Assembly (NCBI RefSeq): GCF_002904345.1
Contig: NZ_PEIH01000005.1
Coordinates: forward strand, 240,449-304,448
DNA: 64,000 nt
Direction: 5' to 3'
From: Bacteroidetes bacterium endosymbiont of Geopemphigus sp.
GTDB lineage: Bacteria; Bacteroidota; Bacteroidia; Flavobacteriales; Blattabacteriaceae
Shown: in pieces, positions 9,871 through 21,278 of the stretch
Numbering within the stretch: the first letter of the stretch is position 1
Layout: every line of letters starts with the position of its first letter
Notes under the pieces: generated by a model
Told to the model about the DNA's origin: nothing
Databases searched by the model: none
What the model saw: only the letters and a program-made list of their open reading frames with translations
Program-made: the position numbers and the translations under genes

Positions 9871-10294
9871 ATGAAAAAAATGATTTTCGTTCTATTTGCA
9901 GTATTTTTAGCTGTATTTACCTCTTGCAAAAAAACCTACTGAGGATAGTGTAGCTGCCAATATGGAAGACAAGGTTCAGCAAAAAGGCGATGCTACGAAA
10001 GATGTTGTTGAAGATAAAATATCTGAAGACATGGACAACATGAAAGATATTTCTGGCAATATGCCAAAATTTAGCAGTGAAGAAGCTCAAAAATTCGTGA
10101 CCGACTATTCACAATATATAAAAGACTTTAAAGCTACCGCTCTTGATGGAAGCAAAGGAAAGCTTGTTGAATTTCAAAACAAAGCTCAAGAATGGAGCAA
10201 AAAAGCTCAGGAAATTTCTTCCAAATTAAATTCTGAAGAGTCAAAAACCTTTATGAGATGGTTTAATAAAACCAACGAACAAATTTCGAAATAG
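9871..10294 (+). pseudogene. Small lipoprotein, frameshifted at an A7 tract
   Basis: The ATG at 9871 opens a lipoprotein signal peptide (MKKMIFVLFAVFLAVFTSC, lipobox cysteine in FTSC). A stop follows six codons after the cysteine. Removing one A from the A7 run at 9928-9934 restores a continuous frame through CKKPTEDSVAAN into an acidic/lysine-rich helical domain of about 110 residues that ends at 10294. That domain has no tryptophan-rich or enzymatic motifs that I recognise. The mature frame shows no stops, so the lesion is young, or the product could be made by RNA polymerase slippage on the A tract. Function is unknown. A -7 promoter box lies upstream. Confidence 0.72.
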
Positions 10295-10324
10295 TTCATC
10301 TCTTTTCTGATTTTTATACCTTTT

Positions 10325-10610
10325 ACTTCAAGCCTTTTCTCCGCGCCAAGCGCTAACTTTTTCATGGAACATATTCTTTTCCAACAAAGGAGTTGGACCT
10401 AAGGTAAGTATATGCTCAACATAAGGTCAATATTCTCCCAGGCTTCTCTGTATAGCTCTTCAAACTTAAAGTGTAATGTAAATAAATTGAAGACCACGTA
10501 TATTCTAATACACTCCTCTTAGGTTCTAGATAATATATTTGAAAGTACTCAATTAAAAGATTAAGATCTGCAGCGATTTCAAAAGGGTATTTTCATCATT
10601 CAAACCTGTA
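10325..10610 (-). pseudogene. dps: Dps ferritin-like DNA-protection protein, decayed
   Basis: Reading the minus strand in three frames gives consecutive Dps pieces: FEIAADLNLLIEYFQIYY, then NLRGVY*NIRGLQF (family NxRGxHWNIxG, with the tryptophan codon turned into TAG), then FTLHFKFEELYREAWENIDL (family FFxLHxxFEELYxxA). A last piece gives HILTLGPTPL. Dps stores iron and shields DNA during peroxide stress. At least two frameshifts and a nonsense codon are present, and the C-terminal half is missing. It lies head-to-head with the oxyR remnant, the usual Bacteroidota arrangement as I recall it. The identification rests on the order of several family blocks rather than one long match. Confidence 0.75.
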
Positions 10611-10726
10611 GAATTTGATTTTATAATCATGATTAATTTGTGTTTTCGCAAACATTTACTTAAAATTAAAGCATTTTTACGAGACTCTTTAATGAATTTA
10701 AAAATTCACAAGACCTCTTTTTTTAT

Positions 10727-11440
10727 ACGATGATGATTACTCAACTACAATATCTTCTCGCTGTACTAAGTATAAAAATTTTACTATCGCAGCAGAGCAA
10801 TTCAACCCACTTTGGATACGCAAATTCAAAAACTCGAAGAAAATTAGGAACTGAACTGCTCGACCAAAGCTTCACATCTTATTATGCATACTCCTATAGG
10901 CAAAAAAAATCATTGCACAGGCAAAAATAGTGACGAACGAAATGTGTAAATTTTAGCACATTCTTGAAGAAGAAAAAGGAAGTCTAGAAAGCTCATTTAA
11001 TCTGGGCATTGCTCCCACGAGCAGTTCATCTGCTACCTTTATTTATTGAAAAATTTCTCAAAAAAATACCCTAAGACTACGCTCAAAATAAAGGAAACCT
11101 CTACAGAATATATGATTGGGGAACTATAGGAAAGGAAACCCTGGACTTTTATATCACTCCTGCTTATACTTAAATAGATGTCTTTATGAACCCGCGCTTC
11201 ATGGGGCTTTTATCCCTCGACAACATCCACTTTTAAACAGAAATTCATCACATCAACTAATATATTAAATATAGCGGAAACCTTGAAACTTTGTTAGAAC
11301 CCTCTAAGAGGGAGGGGCTTTGGAATTATCTTATTACCTCTACTACACACGAAGAATTTGTCTGAAGATGATAAAAAATTCTCAAAGCCTTTTAAAAAAG
11401 CTATGAATTACATTTTAAAATTTTCTTTTATGAAATAGCT
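10727..11440 (+). pseudogene. oxyR: OxyR-like LysR-family peroxide regulator, decayed
   Basis: The start region MMITQLQYLLAVL matches the LysR winged-helix N-terminus of OxyR. Damaged helix-turn-helix text follows (family FxxAAExxxVTQPTLSMQIQKLE, here SKTRRKLGTELLDQS). Further downstream, in other frames, are LEEEKGSL-like text, YPKTTLKIKETSTEYMIGEL (effector domain) and the C-terminal segment LSEDDKKFSKPFKKAMN, which matches the OxyR tail. OxyR senses hydrogen peroxide and activates catalase, Ahp and dps genes. Many stops and shifts make it non-functional. With dps also dead, this peroxide regulon node is lost from the locus, although an AhpC-type peroxiredoxin survives at 33.3 kb. Confidence 0.82.
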
Positions 11441-11720
11441 GTATGTTTTTATTGGAGGCGGATTGGGAAGTATGCTACACTATTATTTGTCTTTAAAATA
11501 CGAATTCAATCACAACCGTTTTCCATTAGCAACCTTTTTTATAAATATTTCCGGAGTTATGGTCGGAGGAATTTTTCAAACTAATAGGAAGATAAAAGAA
11601 TCATTTTAGTGCTTTGCTATGCAGCTTCAAGTATACTGCTTGAAGTACTTGCGGTAAGCATGAGGTTGAAAATAGCAAGCAAACTACTTAGAGTAAGTAT
11701 TCTCAACTATTCTTAACAGA
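11430..11720 (+). pseudogene. crcB: CrcB/FluC fluoride channel, decayed
   Basis: ATG at 11430 is followed by an in-frame TAG at codon 3. A readable stretch then gives LYVFIGGGLGSMLHYYLSLK and FPLATFFINISGVMVGGIF. These match the glycine-rich first helix and the asparagine-containing second helix (family FPxGTxxVNxxGxFxxG) of the small fluoride exporter FluC. A stop follows at about 11609. The third and fourth helices survive only as uncertain fragments to about 11720. The family forms dimeric channels that expel fluoride from the cytosol. It overlaps the oxyR remnant and converges on DUF3467. Confidence 0.75.
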
Positions 11721-11746
11721 GAAAATCGAGTTTTTGCTATAAATAA

Positions 11747-12061
11747 TCAAGCCTCCCCTTGAGAAGGCCCGAAATTTAATGGAAGAGAGGAATCTACTTC
11801 ATAAATCTTCCCATAAGATTTCTCGTAATCGCGAAGACTTTTTATAAGCAATTGTGAAAAACGCTTAGACTCGCGTGGAGAAAGTATCATTCTTGAGCGC
11901 ACGCGAGGCTTGGGCACACCAGGCATTAAACTAACAAAATCGATGACAAATTCCATAGAAGAATGATTAACTATAGTCATATTTGCATATAAACCATCAC
12001 TGATATTCTCAGGCAATTCTATACCTACATTTTCCTCTTCAGGTGCAATGGCTCTATCCAT
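11747..12061 (-). CDS. DUF3467 protein downstream of rpoC
   Basis: This 104-residue protein matches the short DUF3467 family: SDGLYANMTIVNHSSMEFVI in the N-terminal half, then DFVSLMPGVPKPRVRSRMIL and a C-terminal helix with SPRESKRFSQLLIKSL. The family is conserved directly after rpoC in Bacteroidota (from memory), and here only 3 bp separate it from the rpoC stop. Function is not established. The syntenic position and preserved frame in a decaying genome argue that it is needed. Confidence 0.85.
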   Translation of the reverse strand: MDRAIAPEEENVGIELPENISDGLYANMTIVNHSSMEFVIDFVSLMPGVPKPRVRSRMILSPRESKRFSQLLIKSLRDYEKSYGKIYEVDSSLPLNFGPSQGEA

Positions 12062-12064
12062 TCT

Positions 12065-15000
12065 TTAAGTGTTTTTACCCATAAATTGAAGAAAATCTTT
12101 TTTAGAGCCAACTATGAAATTTTCGTATTCTCTAAGACCAGTACCTGCTGGAATCTTATGACCTATGATAACATTTTCTTTTAGTCCAAGTAAATAGTCA
12201 GATTTTCCACTTACAGCAGCTTCATTTAAGACTTTAGTGGTTTCCTGAAAGGAAGCGGCAGATATGAATGATTTTGTCTGTAAAGCAGCACGAGTAATTC
12301 CTTGAAGTATTGGCTTAGCTGTAGCTGGAATGGCTTCACGAGTACGCATTGGCTTTTTGCCCTTGTTCTTGATAATATCACTTTCATTACGCCATTCGGT
12401 TAGATTGATTATCTGTCCGGCTTTGAATTGTTCGGAATCACCAGGATCTTCGATTACTTTCATGCCAAAAATTCTGTCGTTCTCTTCGATAAAATCGCTC
12501 TTGTGCTCTATACTATCTTCGAGGAAACGAGTATCTCCTGCATCTATTATCTGTACTTTGCGCATCATCTGACGCACGATAATTTCAAAATGTTTATCAT
12601 TGATCTTCACTCCTTGCAGACGATAAACCTCTTGAATTTCATTAACCAGATATTCCTGAACTGCGTTTGGTCCTTTAATATTGAGAATATCTTCCGGCGT
12701 TGTGGGGCCTTCAGAAAGAGCTGTACCTGCTTTTACATAGTCATTCTCTTGCACTAAAATCTGATTAGATAATTTAGCAAGATATTTCCTGAGGTCACCG
12801 GTCTTGGATTCGATAATGATCTCACGATTACCTCTTTTAATCTTTCCAAAGCTTACTACGCCATCTATTTCCGATACGATGCCTGGATTAGATGGATTAC
12901 GCGCTTCACATAATTCAGTAACACGCGGCAAACCTCCAGTAATATCGGTAGTTTTCCCAGATTTTCTCGGAATCTTTACCAAAATTTTTCCTGTACTAAT
13001 TTTTTCTCCATCCTCCACAATTAGGTGAGCCCCTACAGGTAAATTATATATTTTTAAGTCTTCTCCCTTAACATTGACTATTTTCAAAGAAGGAATTAAT
13101 TTTTTATCTCTGGATTCGAAAATTACCTTTTCCTGAAAGCCCGCTTGCTCATCGATCTCTATCTGATAAGTAATCCCTTGTTCAATATGTTCATAAGCTA
13201 TTGTACCAGAAGATTCAGCGATAATTACAGCATTATAAGGATCCCAGCGACAGATTTCCATACCCCGCTGAACAGCGGTTCCCTGGCGGGAAAATAAGGT
13301 AGCTCCATAAGGGATATTACTAACCATAAGGACAGAGCCATCTTTTCCTAAAAGCTTCATCTCTGTAGAGCGTGATACGACCAGCTCTACATTCTGACCA
13401 TTTTCATCCTGAGCCTTTACAGTTCTGAGATCCTCAAATTCTATGATACCATCAAAACGGGCGCGTATTTGAGAAGATTCCGAAATATTTCCAGCTGTAC
13501 CTCCCACGTGAAATGTACGAAGGGTAAGCTGCGTACCTGGCTCTCCAATAGATTGTGCAGCTATGACACCTACTGCTTCCCCTTTTTGAACAAGCCCTCC
13601 TGTAGAGAGATTTCGTCCATAACATCTGGCGCAAATGCCTCTTTTGGCCTCACAGGTAAGAGGAGATCGTACCTCTATCATCTCAATACCTACTTGCTCT
13701 ATCAGGGTTGCACGTTCTTCATCTATTATTTCATTAAAGGCAATAATGACTTCATCGCTCTCGGGATGATATATATCATAAAGAGATATACGTCCCAAAA
13801 TACGATCATATAAAGGTTCTACTATTTCTTCATTTTTCTTCAAAGCAGTGACTTCAAGACCTCTAAGCGTGCCACAATCTTCTTCTCTTACGATGACATC
13901 CTGAGCTACATCCACTAAACGACGCGTCAAATAACCTGCATCGGCTGTTTTTAGAGCAGTATCGGCCAATCCTTTACGAGCACCGTGTGTGGATATGAAG
14001 TATTCCAAAATGGAAAGACCTTCACGGAAATTGGAAATAATAGGATTTTCAATAATTTCTCCACTTCCAACGCTGGCACGTTGCGGCTTAGCCATCAACC
14101 CACGCATACCTGAGAGCTGTCGGATTTGTTCTTTCGAGCCTCGGGCGCCTGAGTCAAGCATCATGTAAACCGAATTTAAACCTTGCTGATCCTCTTGCAT
14201 TTGCTTCATCACTTTTTCAGTAAGCATTGCATTGGTATTGGTCCATATATCGATCACCTGATTATAGCGTTCATTATTAGTAATCAACCCCATATTATAA
14301 TTACCCTTAACCGTATCTATTTGTCCAATAGCGCTTTGTACCATAGTTTGCTTATCTTCAGGTATGATAATATCACCTAAACTGAAAGAAAGACCTCCCT
14401 TAAAAGCGTTGTAAAATCCAAGCTCTTTGATGTCATCGAGGAATTTTACGGTAGTGGGAGTGTTGGTAATTATTAAAATTCTTCCGATGATATCGCGCAA
14501 AGATTTTTTAGTAAGTAACTCATTAATATAGCCTGCTTCTTTAGGTACTACTTGATTAAAAAGAACCCTACCCACAGTGGTATCTATAATCTTATGTAGG
14601 ATCTGATCTTCTTCATGTACACGGACCTTTACTTTGATACGCGCATTTATCTCAGCTATACCCTCATTATAAGCAATTTGCACCTCTTCAGGTGAATAAA
14701 ATATCAGACCCTCACCTTTGATTTTACGCTCAAAGGTTGATTCTACAGCTTTAGTCATATAATAAAGCCCGAGTACCATATCTTGTGAGGGCACAGTAAT
14801 AGGCGAGCCATTGGCAGGATTCAAAATATTTTGTGAAGCAAGCATCAATAACTGAGCTTCAAGCACCGCTTCTGGCCCCAGCGGAAGGTGTACAGCCATC
14901 TGATCTCCATCAAAATCGGCGTTAAAAGCTGTACATACCAATGGATGCAACTGTATAGCCTTTCCCTCAATAAGTTTAGGCTGGAAAGCCTGAATCCCCA

Positions 15001-16342
15001 ATCGGTGCAAGGTAGGTGCACGGTTCAATAATACCGGATGACCTTTAAGGACGTTTTCAAGAATGTCCCAAACTACAGACTCTCGACTATCTATAATTTT
15101 TTTGGCAGATTTTACTGTTTTAACAATACCACGTTCTATAAGCTTTCGAATAATAAAAGGCTTATATAATTCCGCTGCCATATCTTTAGGAAGTCCACAC
15201 TCGTGTAGCTTTAATTGAGGTCCTACTACGATGACCGAGCGAGCTGAATAGTCCACGCGTTTTCCCAAAAGATTTTGACGGAAACGCCCTTGTTTTCCCT
15301 TCAGCGAATCAGACAAGGATTTTAAGGGGCGGTTACCGTCTGATTTTATAGCTGATGCTTTTTTGGTATTGTCATATAAAGAATCTACCGCTTCTTGTAG
15401 CATACGTTTCTCATTGCGCAAGATTACCTCAGGGGCCTTGATTTGTAAAAGACGTTTTAAACGATTGTTACGTATAATAATACGCCTGTACAAATCATTA
15501 AGATCGGAAGTAGCAAAACGACCTCCATCGAGAGGAACTAATGGGCGCAACTCAGGAGGAATTACAGGAAGTGCATGAATAATCATCCACTCTCTTCGGT
15601 TCTGGATCTTCTTATCCGATTCCCGGAAAGCTTCCACCACTTGTAAACGCTTAAGCGCTTCCATACGACGTTGCTTGGAAGTTTCATTATTGGCCTGATG
15701 ACGAAGGCTAAAGGAGAGCTCATCGAGATCAATGCGTTTTAATAGTTCTTCTATACATTCGGCGCCCATTTTAGCAATAAACTTAGCAGGATCAGTATCA
15801 TCAAGGTACTGATTTTCTTGCGGAAGCGTTTCAAGTATATTCAGATATTCTTCCTCGGTCAGAAATTCGAGCTTTTCAATAGGAGTGCCATCCGAATGCT
15901 TAGCATTACCTGCTTGTATGACCACATATCGCTCGTAATAGATAATCATATCAAGTTTTTTGGAAGGCATACCCAGGAGGTAGCCAATTTTATTAGGCAA
16001 GGAACGGAAGTACCAAATATGGGCTATAGGAACTACTAAGCTGATATGACCAATACGTTCACGACGTACTTTTTTTTCAGTAACTTCCACACCGCATCGA
16101 TCGCAGACAATACCTTTATAGCGAATACGCTTGTATTTACCACAAGCACACTCATAATCCTTTACTGGGCCAAATATGCGTTCACAAAAGAGTCCGTCTC
16201 GTTCAGGCTTATGTGTGCGATAATTAATCGTTTCAGGTTTTAGTACTTCCCCATAAGATTCTTGAAGGATAGATTCTGGAGATGCCAGACTTATGGTAAT
16301 CTTGTTAAATCTGCTGTTTTTTTTATTTGTTTTGATAGCCAT
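12065..16342 (-). CDS. rpoC: RNA polymerase subunit beta'
   Basis: The 1425-residue largest subunit of RNA polymerase carries the catalytic magnesium site. The N-terminal zinc motif [10 protein letters not shown] with CDRCG is present (residues about 60-85). The absolutely conserved active-site motif [12 protein letters not shown] is intact, as are the bridge-helix/trigger-loop region ([32 protein letters not shown]) and the second zinc cysteines ([13 protein letters not shown]). Length is normal for Bacteroidota. It is the penultimate gene of the minus-strand secE-nusG-rpl-rpoBC-DUF3467 block and starts 51 bp after rpoB. No lesion is seen over 4.3 kb, which also speaks for good base-calling in this window. 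Confidence 0.98.
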   Translation of the reverse strand: MAIKTNKKNSRFNKITISLASPESILQESYGEVLKPETINYRTHKPERDGLFCERIFGPVKDYECACGKYKRIRYKGIVCDRCGVEVTEKKVRRERIGHISLVVPIAHIWYFRSLPNKIGYLLGMPSKKLDMIIYYERYVVIQAGNAKHSDGTPIEKLEFLTEEEYLNILETLPQENQYLDDTDPAKFIAKMGAECIEELLKRIDLDELSFSLRHQANNETSKQRRMEALKRLQVVEAFRESDKKIQNRREWMIIHALPVIPPELRPLVPLDGGRFATSDLNDLYRRIIIRNNRLKRLLQIKAPEVILRNEKRMLQEAVDSLYDNTKKASAIKSDGNRPLKSLSDSLKGKQGRFRQNLLGKRVDYSARSVIVVGPQLKLHECGLPKDMAAELYKPFIIRKLIERGIVKTVKSAKKIIDSRESVVWDILENVLKGHPVLLNRAPTLHRLGIQAFQPKLIEGKAIQLHPLVCTAFNADFDGDQMAVHLPLGPEAVLEAQLLMLASQNILNPANGSPITVPSQDMVLGLYYMTKAVESTFERKIKGEGLIFYSPEEVQIAYNEGIAEINARIKVKVRVHEEDQILHKIIDTTVGRVLFNQVVPKEAGYINELLTKKSLRDIIGRILIITNTPTTVKFLDDIKELGFYNAFKGGLSFSLGDIIIPEDKQTMVQSAIGQIDTVKGNYNMGLITNNERYNQVIDIWTNTNAMLTEKVMKQMQEDQQGLNSVYMMLDSGARGSKEQIRQLSGMRGLMAKPQRASVGSGEIIENPIISNFREGLSILEYFISTHGARKGLADTALKTADAGYLTRRLVDVAQDVIVREEDCGTLRGLEVTALKKNEEIVEPLYDRILGRISLYDIYHPESDEVIIAFNEIIDEERATLIEQVGIEMIEVRSPLTCEAKRGICARCYGRNLSTGGLVQKGEAVGVIAAQSIGEPGTQLTLRTFHVGGTAGNISESSQIRARFDGIIEFEDLRTVKAQDENGQNVELVVSRSTEMKLLGKDGSVLMVSNIPYGATLFSRQGTAVQRGMEICRWDPYNAVIIAESSGTIAYEHIEQGITYQIEIDEQAGFQEKVIFESRDKKLIPSLKIVNVKGEDLKIYNLPVGAHLIVEDGEKISTGKILVKIPRKSGKTTDITGGLPRVTELCEARNPSNPGIVSEIDGVVSFGKIKRGNREIIIESKTGDLRKYLAKLSNQILVQENDYVKAGTALSEGPTTPEDILNIKGPNAVQEYLVNEIQEVYRLQGVKINDKHFEIIVRQMMRKVQIIDAGDTRFLEDSIEHKSDFIEENDRIFGMKVIEDPGDSEQFKAGQIINLTEWRNESDIIKNKGKKPMRTREAIPATAKPILQGITRAALQTKSFISAASFQETTKVLNEAAVSGKSDYLLGLKENVIIGHKIPAGTGLREYENFIVGSKKDFLQFMGKNT

Positions 16343-16393
16343 TTTATGGATAATCGAAAATTTGTATTAAATATTTCCAAAGGAACAATGCGT

Positions 16394-19300
16394 TTAATCT
16401 TCAAACTTTATTTGCAATCCCAGCCCTTTAAGCTCATGAAGCAAGACATTAAAAGACTCGGGAATACCCGGCTCTGGCATGGTATCTCCTTTAACGATAG
16501 CTTCATAAGTTTTGGCACGGCCCACCACATCGTCGGATTTTACTGTAAGAATTTCTCTTAAAATGTTCGAAGCACCAAACGATTCTAAAGCCCATACTTC
16601 CATCTCTCCAAAACGCTGACCTCCGAATTGGGCTTTTCCTCCCAAAGGTTGTTGAGTAATCAGGGAATAAGGACCTATGGAACGAGCGTGCATCTTATCA
16701 TCTACCATATGTCCTAGCTTAAGCATATAAATCATACCTACGGTTGTTGGCTGATCAAAGCGCTCTCCGGTGCCTCCGTCATACAGGTAAGTGCTTCCAA
16801 ATCGGGGTAAACCTGCTTTGTCGGTATACTCAGTGATTTGTTCCACCGACGCGCCATCGAAAATAGGGGTAGCGAATTTAACACCGAGCTTGTGCCCAGC
16901 CCAGCCCAGTACGGTTTCATAAATCTGACCTATGTTCATCCTCGAGGGAACTCCTAATGGGTTAAGCACGATATCCACGGGTGTGCCATCTTCTAAAAAA
17001 GGCATATCTTCATCACGAACGATACGCGCTACGATACCTTTATTACCATGTCGTCCAGCCATCTTATCGCCGACTTTCAACTTACGTTTTTTAGCAATAT
17101 ATACTTTAGCAAGTTTTACTATACCTACAGGCAATTCATCTCCTATTGTAACAGTGAATTTCTTACGCTTAAGCTCTCCTTGTAAATCTCTTACTTTGAT
17201 TTTATAGTTGTGCAATAGCGTTGAAACCAGCTGATTCGTATGCTCATCTGAAGTCCATCCTGAAGAAGAAATATTCATATAGTCCAAAATGCTGTTAATA
17301 AGCTTTTGGGTAAACTTACTCCCCTTAGGGATCACTTCTTCTTTTAAATCATTTGTAACCCCATGTGAAGTTTTGGACTGTAAAAGCATATGAAGTTTCT
17401 CGCAGAGAAGATCATGAAGTTCAGAAAAACGATTTTGAAATTCAGCCTCAAAGCACTCAATATCAATCTTATCTTGTGCACGTGTCTTTTTATCTTTGAT
17501 ACTTCGCGAAAATAACTTTCTATCAATAACTACTCCTGAAAGTGAAGGCTCAGCCTTTAATGAGGCATCTTTTACATTTCCAGCTTTTTCTCCGAATATA
17601 GCCCTTAGAAGTTTTTCCTCAGGTGTAGGATCGGACTCTCCCTTAGGAGTGATCTTACCGATAAGGATATCTCCGGGCTTCACCTCGGCTCCAATACGGA
17701 TAATTCCGTTTTCATCGAGATCTTTTGTTGCCTCTTCACTGAGGTTGGGGATATCGCTGGTAAGCTCTTCCATTCCCAATTTAGTGTCTCGCACCTCAAG
17801 AGAATATTCATCAATATGTAGGGAAGTAAAAAGATCTTCACGTACCACACGTTCGGAAAGAACAAACGCATCCTCAAAGTTATAACCCTTCCAGGGCATA
17901 AATGCTACCAAAAGGTTTCTCCCGAGTGCCAGTTCCCCTTTTTCAGTAGCGTAGCCCTCACAAAGCACTTGTCCTTTAGTTACGCTCATGCCTTTTTTTA
18001 CAATTGGCTTAAGCGTGATAGAAGTATTTTGATTGGTCTTACGAAATTTAATCAAATCATAGATTTTAAGCTCAGGCTCAAAACTGATCAGCGCTTCCTC
18101 TTGAGTTCTTTCATAGCGCATACCTATACGATCAGCTTCTACAAATTCCACGACACCCTCTGCTTCCGAATTAATAAGTATACGTGAATCAATGGCGAGT
18201 TTTTTCTCAAGTCCGGTCCCCACAATAGGAGCTTCGGGACGAAGTAACGGGACAGCTTGACGCATCATGTTCGAGCCCATCAAAGCGCGGTTGGCATCAT
18301 CATGTTCAAGAAAAGGAATAAGAGAAGCGGAAATCGAAGCGATTTGATTAGGTGCCACATCAATATAATCCAACTGAGCAGGCTCAGCCACTGGAAAATC
18401 GCCATCTCTTCGTGAGATGACCCTGTCGGTGATGAAATATCCACTATCATCAACTTGCGCGTTGGCTTGCGCAATGGTTTTTTCTTCTTCCTCCTCAGCA
18501 GTTAGATAAACGGAAGAAGAAAAATCAATCTTCCCTTCTTTTACTGATCTATAAGGTGTTTCAATAAACCCCATTCCGTTAACCTTAGCAAAGACGCAAA
18601 GGGAAGAAATCAAACCTATATTGGGACCCTCAGGGGTTTCTATCGGACAAAGTCTTCCATAATGTGTGTAGTGCACATCACGTACCTCAAAACCAGCGCG
18701 TTCCCTGGAAAGTCCTCCAGGACCAAGCGCAGAAAGCCTTCGCTTATGTGTAACCTCAGAAAGCGGATTGGTTTGGTCCATAAATTGAGAAAGCTGACTA
18801 GTCCCGAAGAAGGAGTTAATTACCGAGGAAAGGGTTTTAGCGTTGATCAAATCAACAGGCGTAAAGACTTCGTTATCCCGAACGTTCATGCGTTCACGAA
18901 TAGTACGTGCCATACGCGCCAGACCCACGCTGAATTGAGCCGATAACTGTTCACCCACTGTTCTTACGCGACGGTTGGAAAGATTATCGATATCATCAAC
19001 TTCTATCTTAGAATTAACCAATTCGATAAGGTGTCTTACGATAGATGTAATATCCTCTTTGGTAAGCACTTGAACATCTACAGAAATATTTATACCCAAA
19101 CGCTTGTTCAGACGATATCTTCCTACCTGGCCAAGGCTATAGCGCGTTTCAGAAAAAAAGAGCTTTTCAATCACTCCACGAGCGGTTTCCTCATCAGGCG
19201 GTTCAGCGCTGCGAAGCTGCCTGTAAATATGCTCGAGAGCTTCTTTGCCAGAGTTGGTAGGGTCTTTCTGAAGCGTATTTTGAATAATAGCATAATCAGC

Positions 19301-20209
19301 CGCGGTATTACCGCTTTTATGCAAAAGGATACTTTCTATGCCTGCTTCCACAATTTGATCGATATGCTCTTTTTCAAGAAGGATATCACGATCCAGAATT
19401 ACTTCATTTCGCTGAATGGAAACGACCTCGCCGGTATCCTCATCCACAAAGTCTTCTATCCATTTTTTTAATACACGAGCGGCAATTTTAGAGCCAATGA
19501 GCTTTTTAGTATTAGATTTATTGACTTTCACTTCCTCAGCTAAATCGAATATTCCAAGAATATCTTTATCTTGTTCATATCCGATGGCACGGAAGAGCGT
19601 GGTAACTGGAAATTTCTTCTTCCGATCCACATAGGCGTACATCACATTGTTGATATCAGTAGCAAACTCAATCCAGGATCCTTTAAAAGGAATAACCCTG
19701 GCTGAGTACAAACGAGTGCCGTTAGCATGAAGCGATTGACCAAAAAATACGCCTGGGGAACGATGCAGTTGCGAAACCACCACACGTTCAGCGCCATTGA
19801 TTACAAAAGAACCTGCCGGGGTCATATAAGGAATAGCTCCCAGATAGACATCCTGTACCACTGTCTCAAAGTCTTCATGCTCAGGATCTGTGCAGTAAAG
19901 ACGCATTCTGGCTTTTAGGGGTACACTGAAGGTAAGACCTCTTTCAATACATTCCTCGATAGAATACCTCGGAGAGTCTACAAAATAATCCAAAAACTCC
20001 AGCACGAACTGATTCCGAGTATCAGAAATGGGAAAGTTTTCCATGAAGGTCTTAAAGAGCCCTTCGTTTTTGCGATTCTCAGATTTGGTCTCGAGCTGGA
20101 AAAATTCCTGGAAAGATTTGATTTGAATATCAAGAAAATCTGGGTATTCCACTTGCCTTTTTACTGAAGCAAAGCTTATTCTTTCTGAAGTTTGTTCTAT
20201 AGCAGCCAA
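16394..20209 (-). CDS. rpoB: RNA polymerase subunit beta
   Basis: The 1271-residue second subunit of RNA polymerase forms the other side of the active-site cleft. Recognisable blocks include the rifampicin-pocket region [20 protein letters not shown] through [37 protein letters not shown], the [14 protein letters not shown] segment and the C-terminal [19 protein letters not shown]. The rifampicin-pocket residues visible here look like the wild-type, sensitive form, although this was not aligned. It follows rplL at a distance of about 100 bp that contains a strong hairpin (see separate entry). It is transcribed with rpoC. Confidence 0.98.
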   Translation of the reverse strand: MAAIEQTSERISFASVKRQVEYPDFLDIQIKSFQEFFQLETKSENRKNEGLFKTFMENFPISDTRNQFVLEFLDYFVDSPRYSIEECIERGLTFSVPLKARMRLYCTDPEHEDFETVVQDVYLGAIPYMTPAGSFVINGAERVVVSQLHRSPGVFFGQSLHANGTRLYSARVIPFKGSWIEFATDINNVMYAYVDRKKKFPVTTLFRAIGYEQDKDILGIFDLAEEVKVNKSNTKKLIGSKIAARVLKKWIEDFVDEDTGEVVSIQRNEVILDRDILLEKEHIDQIVEAGIESILLHKSGNTAADYAIIQNTLQKDPTNSGKEALEHIYRQLRSAEPPDEETARGVIEKLFFSETRYSLGQVGRYRLNKRLGINISVDVQVLTKEDITSIVRHLIELVNSKIEVDDIDNLSNRRVRTVGEQLSAQFSVGLARMARTIRERMNVRDNEVFTPVDLINAKTLSSVINSFFGTSQLSQFMDQTNPLSEVTHKRRLSALGPGGLSRERAGFEVRDVHYTHYGRLCPIETPEGPNIGLISSLCVFAKVNGMGFIETPYRSVKEGKIDFSSSVYLTAEEEEEKTIAQANAQVDDSGYFITDRVISRRDGDFPVAEPAQLDYIDVAPNQIASISASLIPFLEHDDANRALMGSNMMRQAVPLLRPEAPIVGTGLEKKLAIDSRILINSEAEGVVEFVEADRIGMRYERTQEEALISFEPELKIYDLIKFRKTNQNTSITLKPIVKKGMSVTKGQVLCEGYATEKGELALGRNLLVAFMPWKGYNFEDAFVLSERVVREDLFTSLHIDEYSLEVRDTKLGMEELTSDIPNLSEEATKDLDENGIIRIGAEVKPGDILIGKITPKGESDPTPEEKLLRAIFGEKAGNVKDASLKAEPSLSGVVIDRKLFSRSIKDKKTRAQDKIDIECFEAEFQNRFSELHDLLCEKLHMLLQSKTSHGVTNDLKEEVIPKGSKFTQKLINSILDYMNISSSGWTSDEHTNQLVSTLLHNYKIKVRDLQGELKRKKFTVTIGDELPVGIVKLAKVYIAKKRKLKVGDKMAGRHGNKGIVARIVRDEDMPFLEDGTPVDIVLNPLGVPSRMNIGQIYETVLGWAGHKLGVKFATPIFDGASVEQITEYTDKAGLPRFGSTYLYDGGTGERFDQPTTVGMIYMLKLGHMVDDKMHARSIGPYSLITQQPLGGKAQFGGQRFGEMEVWALESFGASNILREILTVKSDDVVGRAKTYEAIVKGDTMPEPGIPESFNVLLHELKGLGLQIKFED

Positions 20210-20258
20210 CGTTGGTTTGATTTTTTAATAACAATTTAGATAGGTACAAAACAGGACA

Positions 20259-20280
20259 GGCCCTTCAAAACTGAAGGACC
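20259..20280 (-). promoter_or_regulatory. Hairpin in the rplL-rpoB gap, attenuator-like
   Basis: On the minus strand GGTCCTTCA, a GTTT loop and TGAAGGGCC form a 9-bp stem with one G-U pair. No T-run follows directly. It sits between the rplL stop and the rpoB start. In Escherichia coli this same gap holds an attenuator and an RNase III site that lower rpoBC output relative to ribosomal proteins. A similar role here is inferred from position and structure. Confidence 0.6.
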
Positions 20281-20311
20281 AAACCTTTATTAACTTAGAT
20301 ATGTATTTCTC

Positions 20312-20698
20312 TCAAAGCCTTATATTTCTCAATTCTACCTCAGCTCCAGCTTCTTCTAATTGCTTTTTAAGTGACTCTGCTTCGTCTTTACTTATCCCTT
20401 CCTTAAGACTTTTAGGTGCTCCATCGACCAATTCTTTGGATTCTTTAAGACCCAGACCAGTGAGTTCCTTAACGAGTTTTACAACAGCTAATTTGGTAGA
20501 TCCCGCTGATCTAAGCACCACATCAAAAGAAATTTTTTCTTCAACCTGTTCGGCACCTTCGGCATCCGAAGCAGCAATGGTAACAGCTGCCGCAGCCGGC
20601 TCAATGCCATACTCTTCTTTAAGGATTTTTGCCAAATCATTCACCTCTTTCACCTTGAGATTCACTAAAGTTTCTGCTAATTGTTTTATATCTGACAT
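20312..20698 (-). CDS. rplL: Ribosomal protein bL12 (L7/L12)
   Basis: This is the acidic stalk protein of the 50S subunit, present in several copies, which recruits translation GTPases. The N-terminal dimerisation helices ([20 protein letters not shown]), an alanine-rich hinge (about 34-47) and the C-terminal factor-binding domain ([40 protein letters not shown]) are all present in 128 residues. The usual C-terminus VELK reads VELRNIRL here, a four-residue extension consistent with an old stop-codon loss. It is co-transcribed with rplJ, 40 bp upstream. Confidence 0.96.
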   Translation of the reverse strand: MSDIKQLAETLVNLKVKEVNDLAKILKEEYGIEPAAAAVTIAASDAEGAEQVEEKISFDVVLRSAGSTKLAVVKLVKELTGLGLKESKELVDGAPKSLKEGISKDEAESLKKQLEEAGAEVELRNIRL

Positions 20699-20738
20699 TT
20701 CTAAATTATTTTTTGATTGATAGTTTTACAAATGATAT

Positions 20739-21260
20739 TTACTTTTTTGATAAGCTTTGAAGAAGACCTGAAATTTTATATCCTCCAGATTGCAAGGCAG
20801 ATACGATATTTTTCAAAGGAAACTGAAGTAAACTAATAACATCGCCGATAAGTTCTTCTTTTGATTTAATATTTACCAATATATCGAGCTGATGGCTTCC
20901 TATATAAAAAGATTTTTCAACATAAGCCGCCTTAAAAAAAGGCTTTTCGCTGTTATTTTTTTTTCTAAAACCCTTGATAATTTTCGCAGGAACGTTATTC
21001 ACCTCGGCAGTGATTACAGAGATGTTCCCCTTGAGTGAATCAAAAAGCGGAAACCATTTCTCTCCTTGCTTTTCCATAGCTTTACAAAGTAGGGTGTTTT
21101 TCACCACCTGAATGCGTGCCTGAGAATTATGACAATACCTCCTGAACTCAGAGGTTTGTCGTGCGTTCATTCCAGAGGTATCGGCTAAGTAAATGTTGTT
21201 ATTTGAAGACAATACAGAAGCGAGTGCTTCTATCGATTGTGATTTTTGTTCCTTTGTCAT
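20739..21260 (-). CDS. rplJ: Ribosomal protein uL10
   Basis: This 173-residue protein anchors the bL12 dimers to 23S rRNA at the base of the GTPase stalk. The N-terminal RNA-binding domain shows YLADTSGMNARQTSEFRRYC and VVKNTLLCKAME. The C-terminal helix that binds bL12 (LLQFPLKNIVSALQSGGYKI) is present. In other bacteria L10/L12 represses its own mRNA upstream of rplJ. Only 18 bp separate rplJ from rplA here, so any leader would lie within rplA. Confidence 0.95.
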   Translation of the reverse strand: MTKEQKSQSIEALASVLSSNNNIYLADTSGMNARQTSEFRRYCHNSQARIQVVKNTLLCKAMEKQGEKWFPLFDSLKGNISVITAEVNNVPAKIIKGFRKKNNSEKPFFKAAYVEKSFYIGSHQLDILVNIKSKEELIGDVISLLQFPLKNIVSALQSGGYKISGLLQSLSKK

Positions 21261-21278
21261 AGAGCTTTTTCTCTTTGA

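Noticed and set aside
12330-20195. Many plus-strand open frames within rpoC and rpoB
   Set aside because: They are antisense shadows of intact, highly conserved genes and show no domain or start signals of their own.
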